64,000 nucleotides of DNA from Osmia lignaria lignaria (taxonomy: Eukaryota > Arthropoda > Insecta > Hymenoptera > Megachilidae): positions 1,426,001 to 1,490,000 of the forward strand of contig NC_135035.1 of assembly GCF_051020975.1 (NCBI RefSeq). The letters run 5' to 3'. Below are positions 42,397-59,900 of this stretch, one piece after another (position 1 is the stretch's first letter; each line of letters starts with the position of its first letter). A program made the position numbers and the translations under genes. The notes below the pieces were generated by a model that saw only the letters and a list, made by a program, of their open reading frames with translations, ran no database searches and was not told the origin of the DNA.

Positions 42397-44005
42397 ACTA
42401 TATCTACATTGGATATAATGTAATATACTGATCCCTGCCCACCGTTCAATGTACCTATATTTAATAATAATATCATTAGTACTACATCCACATCATATAT
42501 AATGTAATATACTGATTCCTTCCCACAGATCAATGTACATTAACAACAACATCATTCATGCTATAGCTAAATTGGATATAATGTAATATACTGATCCCTG
42601 CCCACAGATCCATGTACCTACATTTAATAACAATATCATTAGTACTATATCTACATTAGATATAATGTAATATACTGATCCCTGCCCACAGTTCAATGTA
42701 ACTATATTTAATAACAATATCATTAGTACTATATCCACATCATATATAAGGTAATATACTGATTCCTCCCCACAGATCAATGTACATTTAACAACAGCAT
42801 CATTCATACTATGTCTACATTGGATATAATGTAATATATTGATCCCTTCCCACAGATCAATGTACATTAAATAACAACATAATTCATACTATATCTACAC
42901 TAGGTATAATGTAACATAGTGATTACATCCCACAGATCAATGTACATTTAATAACAACATCATTCATACTATAACTACACTGGATATAATGTAATATACG
43001 GATTCCTTCCCACGGATCAATGTACATTTAATAACAACATCATTCATACCATATCTGCATTGGATATAATGTAATATACTGATCCCTTCTCACAGGTCAA
43101 TGTACATACAATAGCAAAATCGTTATTACTATATCTACATTACGTATAATGTAATCTAGTGACTACATCCCACAGATCATTGTACGTTTAATAACAACAT
43201 CATTCATACTATATCTGCATTGGATATAATGTAATATACTGATCCCTTCCCACAGGTCAATGTACATACAATAGCAAAATCGTTATTACTATATCTACAT
43301 TAGGTATAATGTAATGTATTTACTACATCCAACAGATCATTGTACATTTAATAACATCATTCATGCTATAGCTAAATTGGATATAATGTAATATACTCAC
43401 CCCTTCCCACAGATCAAGGTACCTACATTTAATAACAATATCATTATTACTACATCTACATTAGATATAAAGTAATATACTAATCCCTGCCCACAGTTCA
43501 ATGTACCTATATTTAATAATAATATCATTAGTACTACATCCACATCATATATAATGTAATATACTGATTCCTTCCCACAGATCAACGTAGATTTAATAAC
43601 AACATCATTCATACTATATCAGCACTAGGTATAATGTAATATAGTGATCACATCCCACAGATCAAGGTACATTTAATAACAACATCGTTCATACTATATC
43701 TACATTGGATATAATGTAATATACTGATCCCTTCCCACAGATCAATGTACATTTAGTAACACCATCATTCATACTATATCTACACTGGATATAATACAAT
43801 ATACGGATTCCTCCCCACAGATCAATGTACATTTCAAAACAACATCATTCATACTATATCTGCATTGGATATAATGTAATATACTGATCCCTTCCCACAG
43901 GTCAATGTACATACAATAGCAAAATCGTTATTACTATATCTACATTAGGTATAATGTAATGTATTTACTACATCCAACAGATCATTGTACATTTAATAAC
44001 ATCAT

Positions 44006-46682
44006 TCATGCTATAGCTAAATTGGATATAATGTAATATACTGATTCCTGCCCACAGATCAATGTACCTACATTTAATAACAATATCATTAGTACTATAT
44101 CTACATTAGGTATAATGTAATATACTGATCCCTGCCCACAGATCAATGTACCTACATTTAATAACAATATCATCAGTACTATATCTACATTAGATATAAT
44201 GTAATATATAGATCCCTGCCCACAGTTCAATGTAACTATATTTAATAACAATATCATTAGTACTATATCCACATCATATATAATGTAATATACTGATCCT
44301 CTCCACAGATCAATGTACATTTAACAACAGCATCATTCATACTATGTCTACATTGGACATAATGTAATATACTGATTACTTCCCACAGATCAATGTACAT
44401 TAAATAACAACATTATTCATACTATATCTACACTAGGTATAATGTAACATAGTGATTACATCCCACAGATCAATGTACATTAAATAACAACATCATTCAT
44501 ACTATAACTACATTGGATATAATGTAATATACTGATCCCTTCCCACAGATCAATGTACATATAATAGGAACATCGTTATTACTATATCTACATTAGGTAT
44601 AATGTAATGTATTAACTACATCCTATAGATCATTGTACATTTAATAACATCATTCATGCTATAGCTAAATTGGATATAATGTAATATACTGATCCTTTCC
44701 CACAGATCAAGGTAGCTACATTTAATAACATTATCATTAATACTATATCTACATGAGATATAATGTTATATACTGATCCCTGCCCACAGATCAATGTACC
44801 TACATTAAATAACAATATCATTAGTACTATATCTACATTAGATATAATGTAATTTACTGATCCCTGCCCACAGATCAATGTACCTACATTTAATAACAAT
44901 ATCATTAGTACTATATCTACATTAGATATAATGTAATATACTGATCCCTTCCCACAGATCAAGGTATCTACATTTAACAACAATATCATTATTACTATAT
45001 CTACACTAGATATAATGCAATATACGGATTCCTTCCCACAGATCAATGTACATTTAACAACAACATCATTCATACTATATCTACATTGGATATAATGTAA
45101 TATACTGATCCCTGCCCACCGTTCAATGTACCTATATTTAATAATAATATCATTAGTACTACATCCACATCATATATAATGTAATATACTGATTCCTTCC
45201 CACAGATCAATGTACATTAACAACAACATCATTCATGCTATAGCTAAATTGGATATAATGTAATATACTGATCCCTGCCCACAGATCCATGTACCTACAT
45301 TTAATAACAATATCATTAGTACTATATCTACATTAGATATAATGTAATATACTGATCCCTGCCCACAGTTCAATGTAACTATATTTAATAACAATATCAT
45401 TAGTACTATATCCACATCATATATAAGGTAATATACTGATTCCTCCCCACAGATCAATGTACATTTAACAACAGCATCATTCATACTATGTCTACATTGG
45501 ATATAATGTAATATATTGATCCCTTCCCACAGATCAATGTACATTAAATAACAACATAATTCATACTATATCTACACTAGGTATAATGTAACATAGTGAT
45601 TACATCCCACAGATCAATGTACATTTAATAACAACATCATTCATACTATAACTACACTGGATATAATGTAATATACGGATTCCTTCCCACGGATCAATGT
45701 ACATTTAATAACAACATCATTCATACCATATCTGCATTGGATATAATGTAATATACTGATCCCTTCTCACAGGTCAATGTACATACAATAGCAAAATCGT
45801 TATTACTATATCTACATTACGTATAATGTAATCTAGTGACTACATCCCACAGATCATTGTACGTTTAATAACAACATCATTCATACTATATCTGCATTGG
45901 ATATAATGTAATATACTGATCCCTTCCCACAGGTCAATGTACATACAATAGCAAAATCGTTATTACTATATCTACATTAGGTATAATGTAATGTATTTAC
46001 TACATCCAACAGATCATTGTACATTTAATAACATCATTCATGCTATAGCTAAATTGGATATAATGTAATATACTCACCCCTTCCCACAGATCAAGGTACC
46101 TACATTTAATAACAATATCATTATTACTACATCTACATTAGATATAAAGTAATATACTAATCCCTGCCCACAGTTCAATGTACCTATATTTAATAATAAT
46201 ATCATTAGTACTACATCCACATCATATATAATGTAATATACTGATTCCTTCCCACAGATCAACGTAGATTTAATAACAACATCATTCATACTATATCAGC
46301 ACTAGGTATAATGTAATATAGTGATCACATCCCACAGATCAAGGTACATTTAATAACAACATCGTTCATACTATATCTACATTGGATATAATGTAATATA
46401 CTGATCCCTTCCCACAGATCAATGTACATTTAGTAACACCATCATTCATACTATATCTACACTGGATATAATACAATATACGGATTCCTCCCCACAGATC
46501 AATGTACATTTCAAAACAACATCATTCATACTATATCTGCATTGGATATAATGTAATATACTGATCCCTTCCCACAGGTCAATGTACATACAATAGCAAA
46601 ATCGTTATTACTATATCTACATTAGGTATAATGTAATGTATTTACTACATCCAACAGATCATTGTACATTTAATAACATCAT
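44006..46682. repeat. 2,677-bp unit, beta type (33 monomers)
   Basis: Second sub-unit of copy 1. Beta markers are GTAATATATAGATCCC (about 44,202), GATCCTCTCCACAG (about 44,294), GATTACTTCCC (about 44,374) and ATTAATACTATATC (about 44,737). It also carries a private C at 44,174 that is shared only with the same-phase sub-unit of copy 2. Confidence 0.88.
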
Positions 46683-49600
46683 TCATGCTATAGCTAAATT
46701 GGATATAATGTAATATACTGATTCCTGCCCACAGATCAATGTACCTACATTTAATAACAATATCATTAGTACTATATCTACATTAGGTATAATGTAATAT
46801 ACTGATCCCTGCCCACAGATCAATGTACCTACATTTAATAACAATATCATTAGTACTATATCTACATTAGATATAATGTAATATATAGATCCCTGCCCAC
46901 AGTTCAATGTAACTATATTTAATAACAATATCATTAGTACTATATCCACATCATATATAATGTAATATACTGATCCTCTCCACAGATCAATGTACATTTA
47001 ACAACAGCATCATTCATACTATGTCTACATTGGACATAATGTAATATACTGATTACTTCCCACAGATCAATGTACATTAAATAACAACATTATTCATACT
47101 ATATCTACACTAGGTATAATGTAACATAGTGATTACATCCCACAGATCAATGTACATTAAATAACAACATCATTCATACTATAACTACATTGGATATAAT
47201 GTAATATACTGATCCCTTCCCACAGATCAATGTACATATAATAGGAACATCGTTATTACTATATCTACATTAGGTATAATGTAATGTATTAACTACATCC
47301 TATAGATCATTGTACATTTAATAACATCATTCATGCTATAGCTAAATTGGATATAATGTAATATACTGATCCTTTCCCACAGATCAAGGTAGCTACATTT
47401 AATAACATTATCATTAATACTATATCTACATGAGATATAATGTTATATACTGATCCCTGCCCACAGATCAATGTACCTACATTAAATAACAATATCATTA
47501 GTACTATATCTACATTAGATATAATGTAATTTACTGATCCCTGCCCACAGATCAATGTACCTACATTTAATAACAATATCATTAGTACTATATCTACATT
47601 AGATATAATGTAATATACTGATCCCTTCCCACAGATCAAGGTATCTACATTTAACAACAATATCATTATTACTATATCTACACTAGATATAATGCAATAT
47701 ACGGATTCCTTCCCACAGATCAATGTACATTTAACAACAACATCATTCATACTATATCTACATTGGATATAATGTAATATACTGATCCCTGCCCACCGTT
47801 CAATGTACCTATATTTAATAATAATATCATTAGTACTACATCCACATCATATATAATGTAATATACTGATTCCTTCCCACAGATCAATGTACATTAACAA
47901 CAACATCATTCATGCTATAGCTAAATTGGATATAATGTAATATACTGATCCCTGCCCACAGATCCATGTACCTACATTTAATAACAATATCATTAGTACT
48001 ATATCTACATTAGATATAATGTAATATACTGATCCCTGCCCACAGTTCAATGTAATTATATTTAATAACAATATCATTAGTACTATATCCACATCATATA
48101 TAAGGTAATATACTGATTCCTCCCCACAGATCAATGTACATTTAACAACAGCATCATTCATACTATGTCTACATTGGATATAATGTAATATATTGATCCC
48201 TTCCCACAGATCAATGTACATTAAATAACAACATAATTCATACTATATCTACACTAGGTATAATGTAACATAGTGATTACATCCCACAGATCAATGTACA
48301 TTTAATAACAACATCATTCATACTATAACTACACTGGATATAATGTAATATACGGATTCCTTCCCACGGATCAATGTACATTTAATAACAACATCATTCA
48401 TACCATATCTGCATTGGATATAATGTAATATACTGATCCCTTCTCACAGGTCAATGTACATACAATAGCAAAATCGTTATTACTATATCTACATTACGTA
48501 TAATGTAATCTAGTGACTACATCCCACAGATCATTGTACGTTTAATAACAACATCATTCATACTATATCTGCATTGGATATAATGTAATATACTGATCCC
48601 TTCCCACAGGTCAATGTACATACAATAGCAAAATCGTTATTACTATATCTACATTAGGTATAATGTAATGTATTTACTACATCCAACAGATCATTGTACA
48701 TTTAATAACATCATTCATGCTATAGCTAAATTGGATATAATGTAATATACTCACCCCTTCCCACAGATCAAGGTACCTACATTTAATAACAATATCATTA
48801 TTACTACATCTACATTAGATATAAAGTAATATACTAATCCCTGCCCACAGTTCAATGTACCTATATTTAATAATAATATCATTAGTACTACATCCACATC
48901 ATATATAATGTAATATACTGATTCCTTCCCACAGATCAACGTAGATTTAATAACAACATCATTCATACTATATCAACACTAGGTATAATGTAATATAGTG
49001 ATTACATCCCACAGATCAAGGTACATTTAATAACAACATCATTCATACTATATCTACATTGGATATAATGTATTATACTGATCCCTTCCCGCAGACTAAT
49101 GTACATATAATAGCAAAATCGTTATTTCTATATCTACATTAGGTATAATGTAATGTAGTGACTACATCCCGGAGCTCATTTTACATTTAATAAAAACATC
49201 ATTCATGGTATAGCTAAATTGGATATAATGTAATATACTGATCCATTCCCACAGATCAAGGTACCTACATTTAATAACAATATCATTATTACTACATCTA
49301 CATTAGATATAAACTAATATACTGATCCCTGCCCACAGTTCAATGTACCTATACTTAATAACAATATCATTGGTACTATATCCACATCATATGTAATGTA
49401 ATATACTGATTCCTTCCCTCAGATCAACGTAGATTTAATAACAGCATCATTCATACTATGTCTACATTGGATATAATGTAATATACTGATTCCTTCCCAC
49501 AGATCAATGTACATTTAGTAACACCATCATTCATACTATATCTACACTGGATATAATACAATATACGGATTCCTCCCCACAGATCAATGTACATTTCATA

Positions 49601-50906
49601 ACAACATCATTCATACTATATCTACATTGGATATAATGTAATATACTGATCCCTTCCCATACGTCAATGTACATATAATAGCAGAATCGTTATTACTATA
49701 TCTACATTAGGTATAATGTAATATACTGATCCCTGCTCACAGATCAATGTACCTATATTTAACAACAATATCCTTAGTACCATATCCACATTACACATAA
49801 TGTAATATACTGATTCCTTCCCACAGATCAATGTACATTTAATAACAACAGCATTCATACTATATCAACACTAGGTATAATGTAATATAGTGATTACATC
49901 CCACAGATCAAGGTACATTCAATATCGATATCATTATTACTATATCTACATTGGGTATAATGTAATATACTGAACCCTCCCCACAAATCAATGTACCTAC
50001 ATTTAACAACAATATCATTAGTACTACGTCCACATTGCATATAATGTAATATACTGATTCCTTCCCACAGATCAGTGTACATTTAATAACAACATCATTC
50101 ATTACATATCTACATTGGGTACAATGTAATATAGTGATTACATCCCACAGAACAATGTACATGTAATATCGATATCATTACTACTATATCTACATAAGAT
50201 ATAATGTAATATACTGATCCCTGCCCATAGTTCAATGTACCTATATTTAATAACAATATCATTAGTACTATATCCACATCACATATAATGTAATATACTG
50301 ATTCCTTCCCACAGATCAATGTACATTAACAACAACATCATTCATGCTATAGCTAAATTGGATATAATGTAATATACTGATCCCTGCCCACAGATCAATG
50401 TACCTACATTTAAAAACAATATCATTAGTACTATATCTACATTGGATATAATGTAATACACTGATACCTGCCCACAGTTCAATATAACTATATTTCATAA
50501 CAATATCATTAGTACTATATCCACATCATATATAATGTAATATACTGATTACTTCCCACAGATCAATGTACATTTAACAACAGCATCATTCATACTATGT
50601 CTACATTGGATATAATGTAATAATCTGATCCCTTCCCACAGATCAATGTACATATAATAACAATATCATTATTACTATAACTACACTAGATATAATGTAA
50701 TATACTGATTCCTTCCCTCAGATCAATGTACATTTAATATCGATATCATTATTACTATTTCTACATTATATATAATGTAATATACTGATCCCTTCCCACA
50801 GGTCAATGTACATACAATAGCAAAATCGTTATTACTATATCTACATTAGGTATAATGTAATGTATTTACTACATCCTACAGATCATTGTACATTTAATAA
50901 CATCAT
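46683..50906. repeat. 4,224-bp unit, beta head plus long tail (52 monomers)
   Basis: The first part (to about 48,970) matches the beta 33-mer. The remainder replaces the last few monomers of the 33-mer with a 24-monomer tail homologous to 33,593-35,643, minus the 164-bp two-monomer block. Counting boxes by eye gives 52 monomers. It carries T at 48,056 (phase marker). Confidence 0.87.
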
Positions 50907-53900
50907 TCATGCTATAGCTAAATTGGATATAATGTAATATACTGATTCCTGCCCACAGATCAATGTACCTACATTTAATAACAATATCATTAGTACTATA
51001 TCTACATTAGGTATAATGTAATATACTGATCCCTGCCCACAGATCAATGTACCTACATTTAATAACAATATCATTAGTACTATATCTACATTAGATATAA
51101 TGTAATATACTGATCCCTGCCCACAGTTCAATGTAACTATATTTAATAACAATATCATTAGTACTATATCCACATCATATATAATGTAATATACTGATCC
51201 TCCCCACAGATCAATGTACATTTAACAACAGCATCATTCATACTATGTCTACATTGGACATAATGTAATATACTGATTCCTTCCCACAGATCAATGTACA
51301 TTAAATAACAACATTATTCATACTATATCTACACTAGGTATAATGTAACATAGTGATTACATCCCACAGATCAATGTACATTAAATAACAACATCATTCA
51401 TACTATAACTACATTGGATATAATGTAATATACTGATCCCTTCCCACAGATCAATGTACATATAATAGGAACATCGTTATTACTATATCTACATTAGGTA
51501 TAATGTAATGTATTAACTACATCCTATAGATCATTGTACATTTAATAACATCATTCATGCTATAGCTAAATTGGATATAATGTAATATACTGATCCTTTC
51601 CCACATATCAAGGTAGCTACATTTAATAACATTATCATTAATAGTATATCTACATGAGATATAATGTTATATACTGATCCCTGCCCACAGATCAATGTAC
51701 CTACATTAAATAACAATATCATTAGTACTATATCTACATTAGATATAATGTAATTTACTGATCCCTGCCCACAGATCAATGTACCTACATTTAATAACAA
51801 TATCATTAGTACTATATCTACATTAGATATAATGTAATATACTGATCCCTTCCCACAGATCAAGGTATCTACATTTAACAACAATATCATTATTACTATA
51901 TCTACACTAGATATAATGCAATATACGGATTCCTTCCCACAGATCAATGTACATTTAACAACAACATCATTCATACTATATCTACATTGGATATAATGTA
52001 ATATACTGATCCCTGCCCACCGTTCAATGTACCTATATTTAATAATAATATCATTAGTACTACATCCACATCATATATAATGTAATATACTGATTCCTTC
52101 CCACAGATCAATGTACATTAACAACAACATCATTCATGCTATAGCTAAATTGGATATAATGTAATATACTGATCCCTGCCCACAGATCCATGTACCTACA
52201 TTTAATAACAATATCATTAGTACTATATCTACATTAGATATAATGTAATATACTGATCCCTGCCCACAGTTCAATGTAACTATATTTAATAACAATATCA
52301 TTAGTACTATATCCACATCATATATAAGGTAATATACTGATTCCTCCCCACAGATCAATGTACATTTAACAACAGCATCATTCATACTATGTCTACATTG
52401 GATATAATGTAATATATTGATCCCTTCCCACAGATCAATGTACATTAAATAACAACATAATTCATACTATATCTACACTAGGTATAATGTAACATAGTGA
52501 TTACATCCCACAGATCAATGTACATTTAATAACAACATCATTCATACTATAACTACACTGGATATAATGTAATATACGGATTCCTTCCCACGGATCAATG
52601 TACATTTAATAACAACATCATTCATACCATATCTGCATTGGATATAATGTAATATACTGATCCCTTCTCACAGGTCAATGTACATACAATAGCAAAATCG
52701 TTATTACTATATCTACATTACGTATAATGTAATCTAGTGACTACATCCCACAGATCATTGTACGTTTAATAACAACATCATTCATACTATATCTGCATTG
52801 GATATAATGTAATATACTGATCCCTTCCCACAGGTCAATGTACATACAATAGCAAAATCGTTATTACTATATCTACATTAGGTATAATGTAATGTATTTA
52901 CTACATCCAACAGATCATTGTACATTTAATAACATCATTCATGCTATAGCTAAATTGGATATAATGTAATATACTCACCCCTTCCCACAGATCAAGGTAC
53001 CTACATTTAATAACAATATCATTATTACTACATCTACATTAGATATAAAGTAATATACTAATCCCTGCCCACAGTTCAATGTACCTATATTTAATAATAA
53101 TATCATTAGTACTACATCCACATCATATATAATGTAATATACTGATTCCTTCCCACAGATCAACGTAGATTTAATAACAACATCATTCATACTATATCAG
53201 CACTAGGTATAATGTAATATAGTGATCACATCCCACAGATCAAGGTACATTTAATAACAACATCGTTCATACTATATCTACATTGGATATAATGTAATAT
53301 ACTGATCCCTTCCCACAGATCAATGTACATTTAGTAACACCATCATTCATACTATATCTACACTGGATATAATACAATATACGGATTCCTCCCCACAGAT
53401 CAATGTACATTTCAAAACAACATCATTCATACTATATCTGCATTGGATATAATGTAATATACTGATCCCTTCCCACAGGTCAATGTACATACAATAGCAA
53501 AATCGTTATTACTATATCTACATTAGGTATAATGTAATGTATTTACTACATCCAACAGATCATTGTACATTTAATAACATCATTCATGCTATAGCTAAAT
53601 TGGATATAATGTAATATACTGATTCCTGCCCACAGATCAATGTACCTACATTTAATAACAATATCATTAGTACTATATCTACATTAGGTATAATGTAATA
53701 TACTGATCCCTGCCCACAGATCAATGTACCTACATTTAATAACAATATCATCAGTACTATATCTACATTAGATATAATGTAATATATAGATCCCTGCCCA
53801 CAGTTCAATGTAACTATATTTAATAACAATATCATTAGTACTATATCCACATCATATATAATGTAATATACTGATCCTCTCCACAGATCAATGTACATTT

Positions 53901-56900
53901 AACAACAGCATCATTCATACTATGTCTACATTGGACATAATGTAATATACTGATTACTTCCCACAGATCAATGTACATTAAATAACAACATTATTCATAC
54001 TATATCTACACTAGGTATAATGTAACATAGTGATTACATCCCACAGATCAATGTACATTAAATAACAACATCATTCATACTATAACTACATTGGATATAA
54101 TGTAATATACTGATCCCTTCCCACAGATCAATGTACATATAATAGGAACATCGTTATTACTATATCTACATTAGGTATAATGTAATGTATTAACTACATC
54201 CTATAGATCATTGTACATTTAATAACATCATTCATGCTATAGCTAAATTGGATATAATGTAATATACTGATCCTTTCCCACAGATCAAGGTAGCTACATT
54301 TAATAACATTATCATTAATACTATATCTACATGAGATATAATGTTATATACTGATCCCTGCCCACAGATCAATGTACCTACATTAAATAACAATATCATT
54401 AGTACTATATCTACATTAGATATAATGTAATTTACTGATCCCTGCCCACAGATCAATGTACCTACATTTAATAACAATATCATTAGTACTATATCTACAT
54501 TACATATAATGTAATATACTGATCCCTTCCCACAGATCAAGGTATCTACATTTAACAACAATATCATTATTACTATATCTACACTAGATATAATGCAATA
54601 TACGGATTCCTTCCCACAGATCAATGTACATTTAACAACAACATCATTCATACTATATCTACATTGGATATAATGTAATATACTGATCCCTGCCCACCGT
54701 TCAATGTACCTATATTTAATAATAATATCATTAGTACTACATCCACATCATATATAATGTAATATACTGATTCCTTCCCACAGATCAATGTACATTAACA
54801 ACAACATCATTCATGCTATAGCTAAATTGGATATAATGTAATATACTGATCCCTGCCCACAGATCCATGTACCTACATTTAATAACAATATCATTAGTAC
54901 TATATCTACATTAGATATAATGTAATATACTGATCCCTGCCCACAGTTCAATGTAACTATATTTAATAACAATATCATTAGTACTATATCCACATCATAT
55001 ATAAGGTAATATACTGATTCCTCCCCACAGATCAATGTACATTTAACAACAGCATCATTCATACTATGTCTACATTGGATATAATGTAATATATTGATCC
55101 CTTCCCACAGATCAATGTACATTAAATAACAACATAATTCATACTATATCTACACTAGGTATAATGTAACATAGTGATTACATCCCACAGATCAATGTAC
55201 ATTTAATAACAACATCATTCATACTATAACTACACTGGATATAATGTAATATACGGATTCCTTCCCACGGATCAATGTACATTTAATAACAACATCATTC
55301 ATACCATATCTGCATTGGATATAATGTAATATACTGATCCCTTCTCACAGGTCAATGTACATACAATAGCAAAATCGTTATTACTATATCTACATTACGT
55401 ATAATGTAATCTAGTGACTACATCCCACAGATCATTGTACGTTTAATAACAACATCATTCATACTATATCTGCATTGGATATAATGTAATATACTGATCC
55501 CTTCCCACAGGTCAATGTACATACAATAGCAAAATCGTTATTACTATATCTACATTAGGTATAATGTAATGTATTTACTACATCCAACAGATCATTGTAC
55601 ATTTAATAACATCATTCATGCTATAGCTAAATTGGACATAATGTAATATACTCACCCCTTCCCACAGATCAAGGTACCTACATTTAATAACAATATCATT
55701 ATTACTACATCTACATTAGATATAAAGTAATATACTAATCCCTGCCCACAGTTCAATGTACCTATATTTAATAATAATATCATTAGTACTACATCCACAT
55801 CATATATAATGTAATATACTGATTCCTTCCCACAGATCAACGTAGATTTAATAACAACATCATTCATACTATATCAGCACTAGGTATAATGTAATATAGT
55901 GATCACATCCCACAGATCAAGGTACATTTAATAACAACATCGTTCATACTATATCTACATTGGATATAATGTAATATACTGATCCCTTCCCACAGATCAA
56001 TGTACATTTAGTAACACCATCATTCATACTATATCTACACTGGATATAATACAATATACGGATTCCTCCCCACAGATCAATGTACATTTCAAAACAACAT
56101 CATTCATACTATATCTGCATTGGATATAATGTAATATACTGATCCCTTCCCACAGGTCAATGTACATACAATAGCAAAATCGTTATTACTATATCTACAT
56201 TAGGTATAATGTAATGTATTTACTACATCCAACAGATCATTGTACATTTAATAACATCATTCATGCTATAGCTAAATTGGATATAATGTAATATACTGAT
56301 TCCTGCCCACAGATCAATGTACCTACATTTAATAACAATATCATTAGTACTATATCTACATTAGGTATAATGTAATATACTGATCCCTGCCCACAGATCA
56401 ATGTACCTACATTTAATAACAATATCATTAGTACTATATCTACATTAGATATAATGTAATATATAGATCCCTGCCCACAGTTCAATGTAACTATATTTAA
56501 TAACAATATCATTAGTACTATATCCACATCATATATAATGTAATATACTGATCCTCTCCACAGATCAATGTACATTTAACAACAGCATCATTCATACTAT
56601 GTCTACATTGGACATAATGTAATATACTGATTACTTCCCACAGATCAATGTACATTAAATAACAACATTATTCATACTATATCTACACTAGGTATAATGT
56701 AACATAGTGATTACATCCCACAGATCAATGTACATTAAATAACAACATCATTCATACTATAACTACATTGGATATAATGTAATATACTGATCCCTTCCCA
56801 CAGATCAATGTACATATAATAGGAACATCGTTATTACTATATCTACATTAGGTATAATGTAATGTATTAACTACATCCTATAGATCATTGTACATTTAAT

Positions 56901-59900
56901 AACATCATTCATGCTATAGCTAAATTGGATATAATGTAATATACTGATCCTTTCCCACAGATCAAGGTAGCTACATTTAATAACATTATCATTAATACTA
57001 TATCTACATGAGATATAATGTTATATACTGATCCCTGCCCACAGATCAATGTACCTACATTAAATAACAATATCATTAGTACTATATCTACATTAGATAT
57101 AATGTAATTTACTGATCCCTGCCCACAGATCAATGTACCTACATTTAATAACAATATCATTAGTACTATATCTACATTAGATATAATGTAATATACTGAT
57201 CCCTTCCCACAGATCAAGGTATCTACATTTAACAACAATATCATTATTACTATATCTACACTAGATATAATGCAATATACGGATTCCTTCCCACAGATCA
57301 ATGTACATTTAACAACAACATCATTCATACTATATCTACATTGGATATAATGTAATATACTGATCCCTGCCCACCGTTCAATGTACCTATATTTAATAAT
57401 AATATCATTAGTACTACATCCACATCATATATAATGTAATATACTGATTCCTTCCCACAGATCAATGTACATTAACAACAACATCATTCATGCTATAGCT
57501 AAATTGGATATAATGTAATATACTGATCCCTGCCCACAGATCCATGTACCTACATTTAATAACAATATCATTAGTACTATATCTACATTAGATATAATGT
57601 AATATACTGATCCCTGCCCACAGTTCAATGTAATTATATTTAATAACAATATCATTAGTACTATATCCACATCATATATAAGGTAATATACTGATTCCTC
57701 CCCACAGATCAATGTACATTTAACAACAGCATCATTCATACTATGTCTACATTGGATATAATGTAATATATTGATCCCTTCCCACAGATCAATGTACATT
57801 AAATAACAACATAATTCATACTATATCTACACTAGGTATAATGTAACATAGTGATTACATCCCACAGATCAATGTACATTTAATAACAACATCATTCATA
57901 CTATAACTACACTGGATATAATGTAATATACGGATTCCTTCCCACGGATCAATGTACATTTAATAACAACATCATTCATACCATATCTGCATTGGATATA
58001 ATGTAATATACTGATCCCTTCTCACAGGTCAATGTACATACAATAGCAAAATCGTTATTACTATATCTACATTACGTATAATGTAATCTAGTGACTACAT
58101 CCCACAGATCATTGTACGTTTAATAACAACATCATTCATACTATATCTGCATTGGATATAATGTAATATACTGATCCCTTCCCACAGGTCAATGTACATA
58201 CAATAGCAAAATCGTTATTACTATATCTACATTAGGTATAATGTAATGTATTTACTACATCCAACAGATCATTGTACATTTAATAACATCATTCATGCTA
58301 TAGCTAAATTGGATATAATGTAATATACTCACCCCTTCCCACAGATCAAGGTACCTACATTTAATAACAATATCATTATTACTACATCTACATTAGATAT
58401 AAAGTAATATACTAATCCCTGCCCACAGTTCAATGTACCTATATTTAATAATAATATCATTAGTACTACATCCACATCATATATAATGTAATATACTGAT
58501 TCCTTCCCACAGATCAACGTAGATTTAATAACAACATCATTCATACTATATCAACACTAGGTATAATGTAATATAGTGATTACATCCCACAGATCAAGGT
58601 ACATTTAATAACAACATCATTCATACTATATCTACATTGGATATAATGTATTATACTGATCCCTTCCCGCAGACTAATGTACATATAATAGCAAAATCGT
58701 TATTTCTATATCTACATTAGGTATAATGTAATGTAGTGACTACATCCCGGAGCTCATTTTACATTTAATAAAAACATCATTCATGGTATAGCTAAATTGG
58801 ATATAATGTAATATACTGATCCATTCCCACAGATCAAGGTACCTACATTTAATAACAATATCATTATTACTACATCTACATTAGATATAAACTAATATAC
58901 TGATCCCTGCCCACAGTTCAATGTACCTATACTTAATAACAATATCATTGGTACTATATCCACATCATATGTAATGTAATATACTGATTCCTTCCCTCAG
59001 ATCAACGTAGATTTAATAACAGCATCATTCATACTATGTCTACATTGGATATAATGTAATATACTGATTCCTTCCCACAGATCAATGTACATTTAGTAAC
59101 ACCATCATTCATACTATATCTACACTGGATATAATACAATATACGGATTCCTCCCCACAGATCAATGTACATTTCATAACAACATCATTCATACTATATC
59201 TACATTGGATATAATGTAATATACTGATCCCTTCCCATACGTCAATGTACATATAATAGCAGAATCGTTATTACTATATCTACATTAGGTATAATGTAAT
59301 ATACTGATCCCTGCTCACAGATCAATGTACCTATATTTAACAACAATATCCTTAGTACCATATCCACATTACACATAATGTAATATACTGATTCCTTCCC
59401 ACAGATCAATGTACATTTAATAACAACAGCATTCATACTATATCAACACTAGGTATAATGTAATATAGTGATTACATCCCACAGATCAAGGTACATTCAA
59501 TATCGATATCATTATTACTATATCTACATTGGGTATAATGTAATATACTGAACCCTCCCCACAAATCAATGTACCTACATTTAACAACAATATCATTAGT
59601 ACTACGTCCACATTGCATATAATGTAATATACTGATTCCTTCCCACAGATCAGTGTACATTTAATAACAACATCATTCATTACATATCTACATTGGGTAC
59701 AATGTAATATAGTGATTACATCCCACAGAACAATGTACATGTAATATCGATATCATTACTACTATATCTACATAAGATATAATGTAATATACTGATCCCT
59801 GCCCATAGTTCAATGTACCTATATTTAATAACAATATCATTAGTACTATATCCACATCACATATAATGTAATATACTGATTCCTTCCCACAGATCAATGT

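Larger units (their letters stand above)
41329..44005. repeat. 2,677-bp unit, alpha type (33 monomers)
   Basis: First sub-unit of super-HOR copy 1. Alpha markers are GATCCTCCCCACAG (about 41,628), GATTCCTTCCC (about 41,697) and ATTAATAGTATATC (about 42,060). The other alpha sub-units start at 35,644 (first part only), 50,907 and 60,485. The box count by eye from start to next start is 33, mean length 81.1 bp, mixing 80-, 84- and 77-bp monomers. Confidence 0.88.
41329..50906. repeat. 9,578-bp super-HOR, copy 1
   Basis: Landmarks at 41,329, 44,006, 46,683 and 49,664 recur at 50,907, 53,584, 56,261 and 59,242, each exactly 9,578 bp later. The unit consists of sub-units of 2,677, 2,677 and 4,224 bp. 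Counting boxes by eye gives 33, 33 and 52 monomers, 118 in total. Phase-specific single-base markers confirm the period: C at 44,174 recurs at 53,752, and T at 48,056 recurs at 57,634. The unit start is an arbitrary phase set at the 77-bp CATGCTATAGCTAAATTGG monomer. Confidence 0.92.
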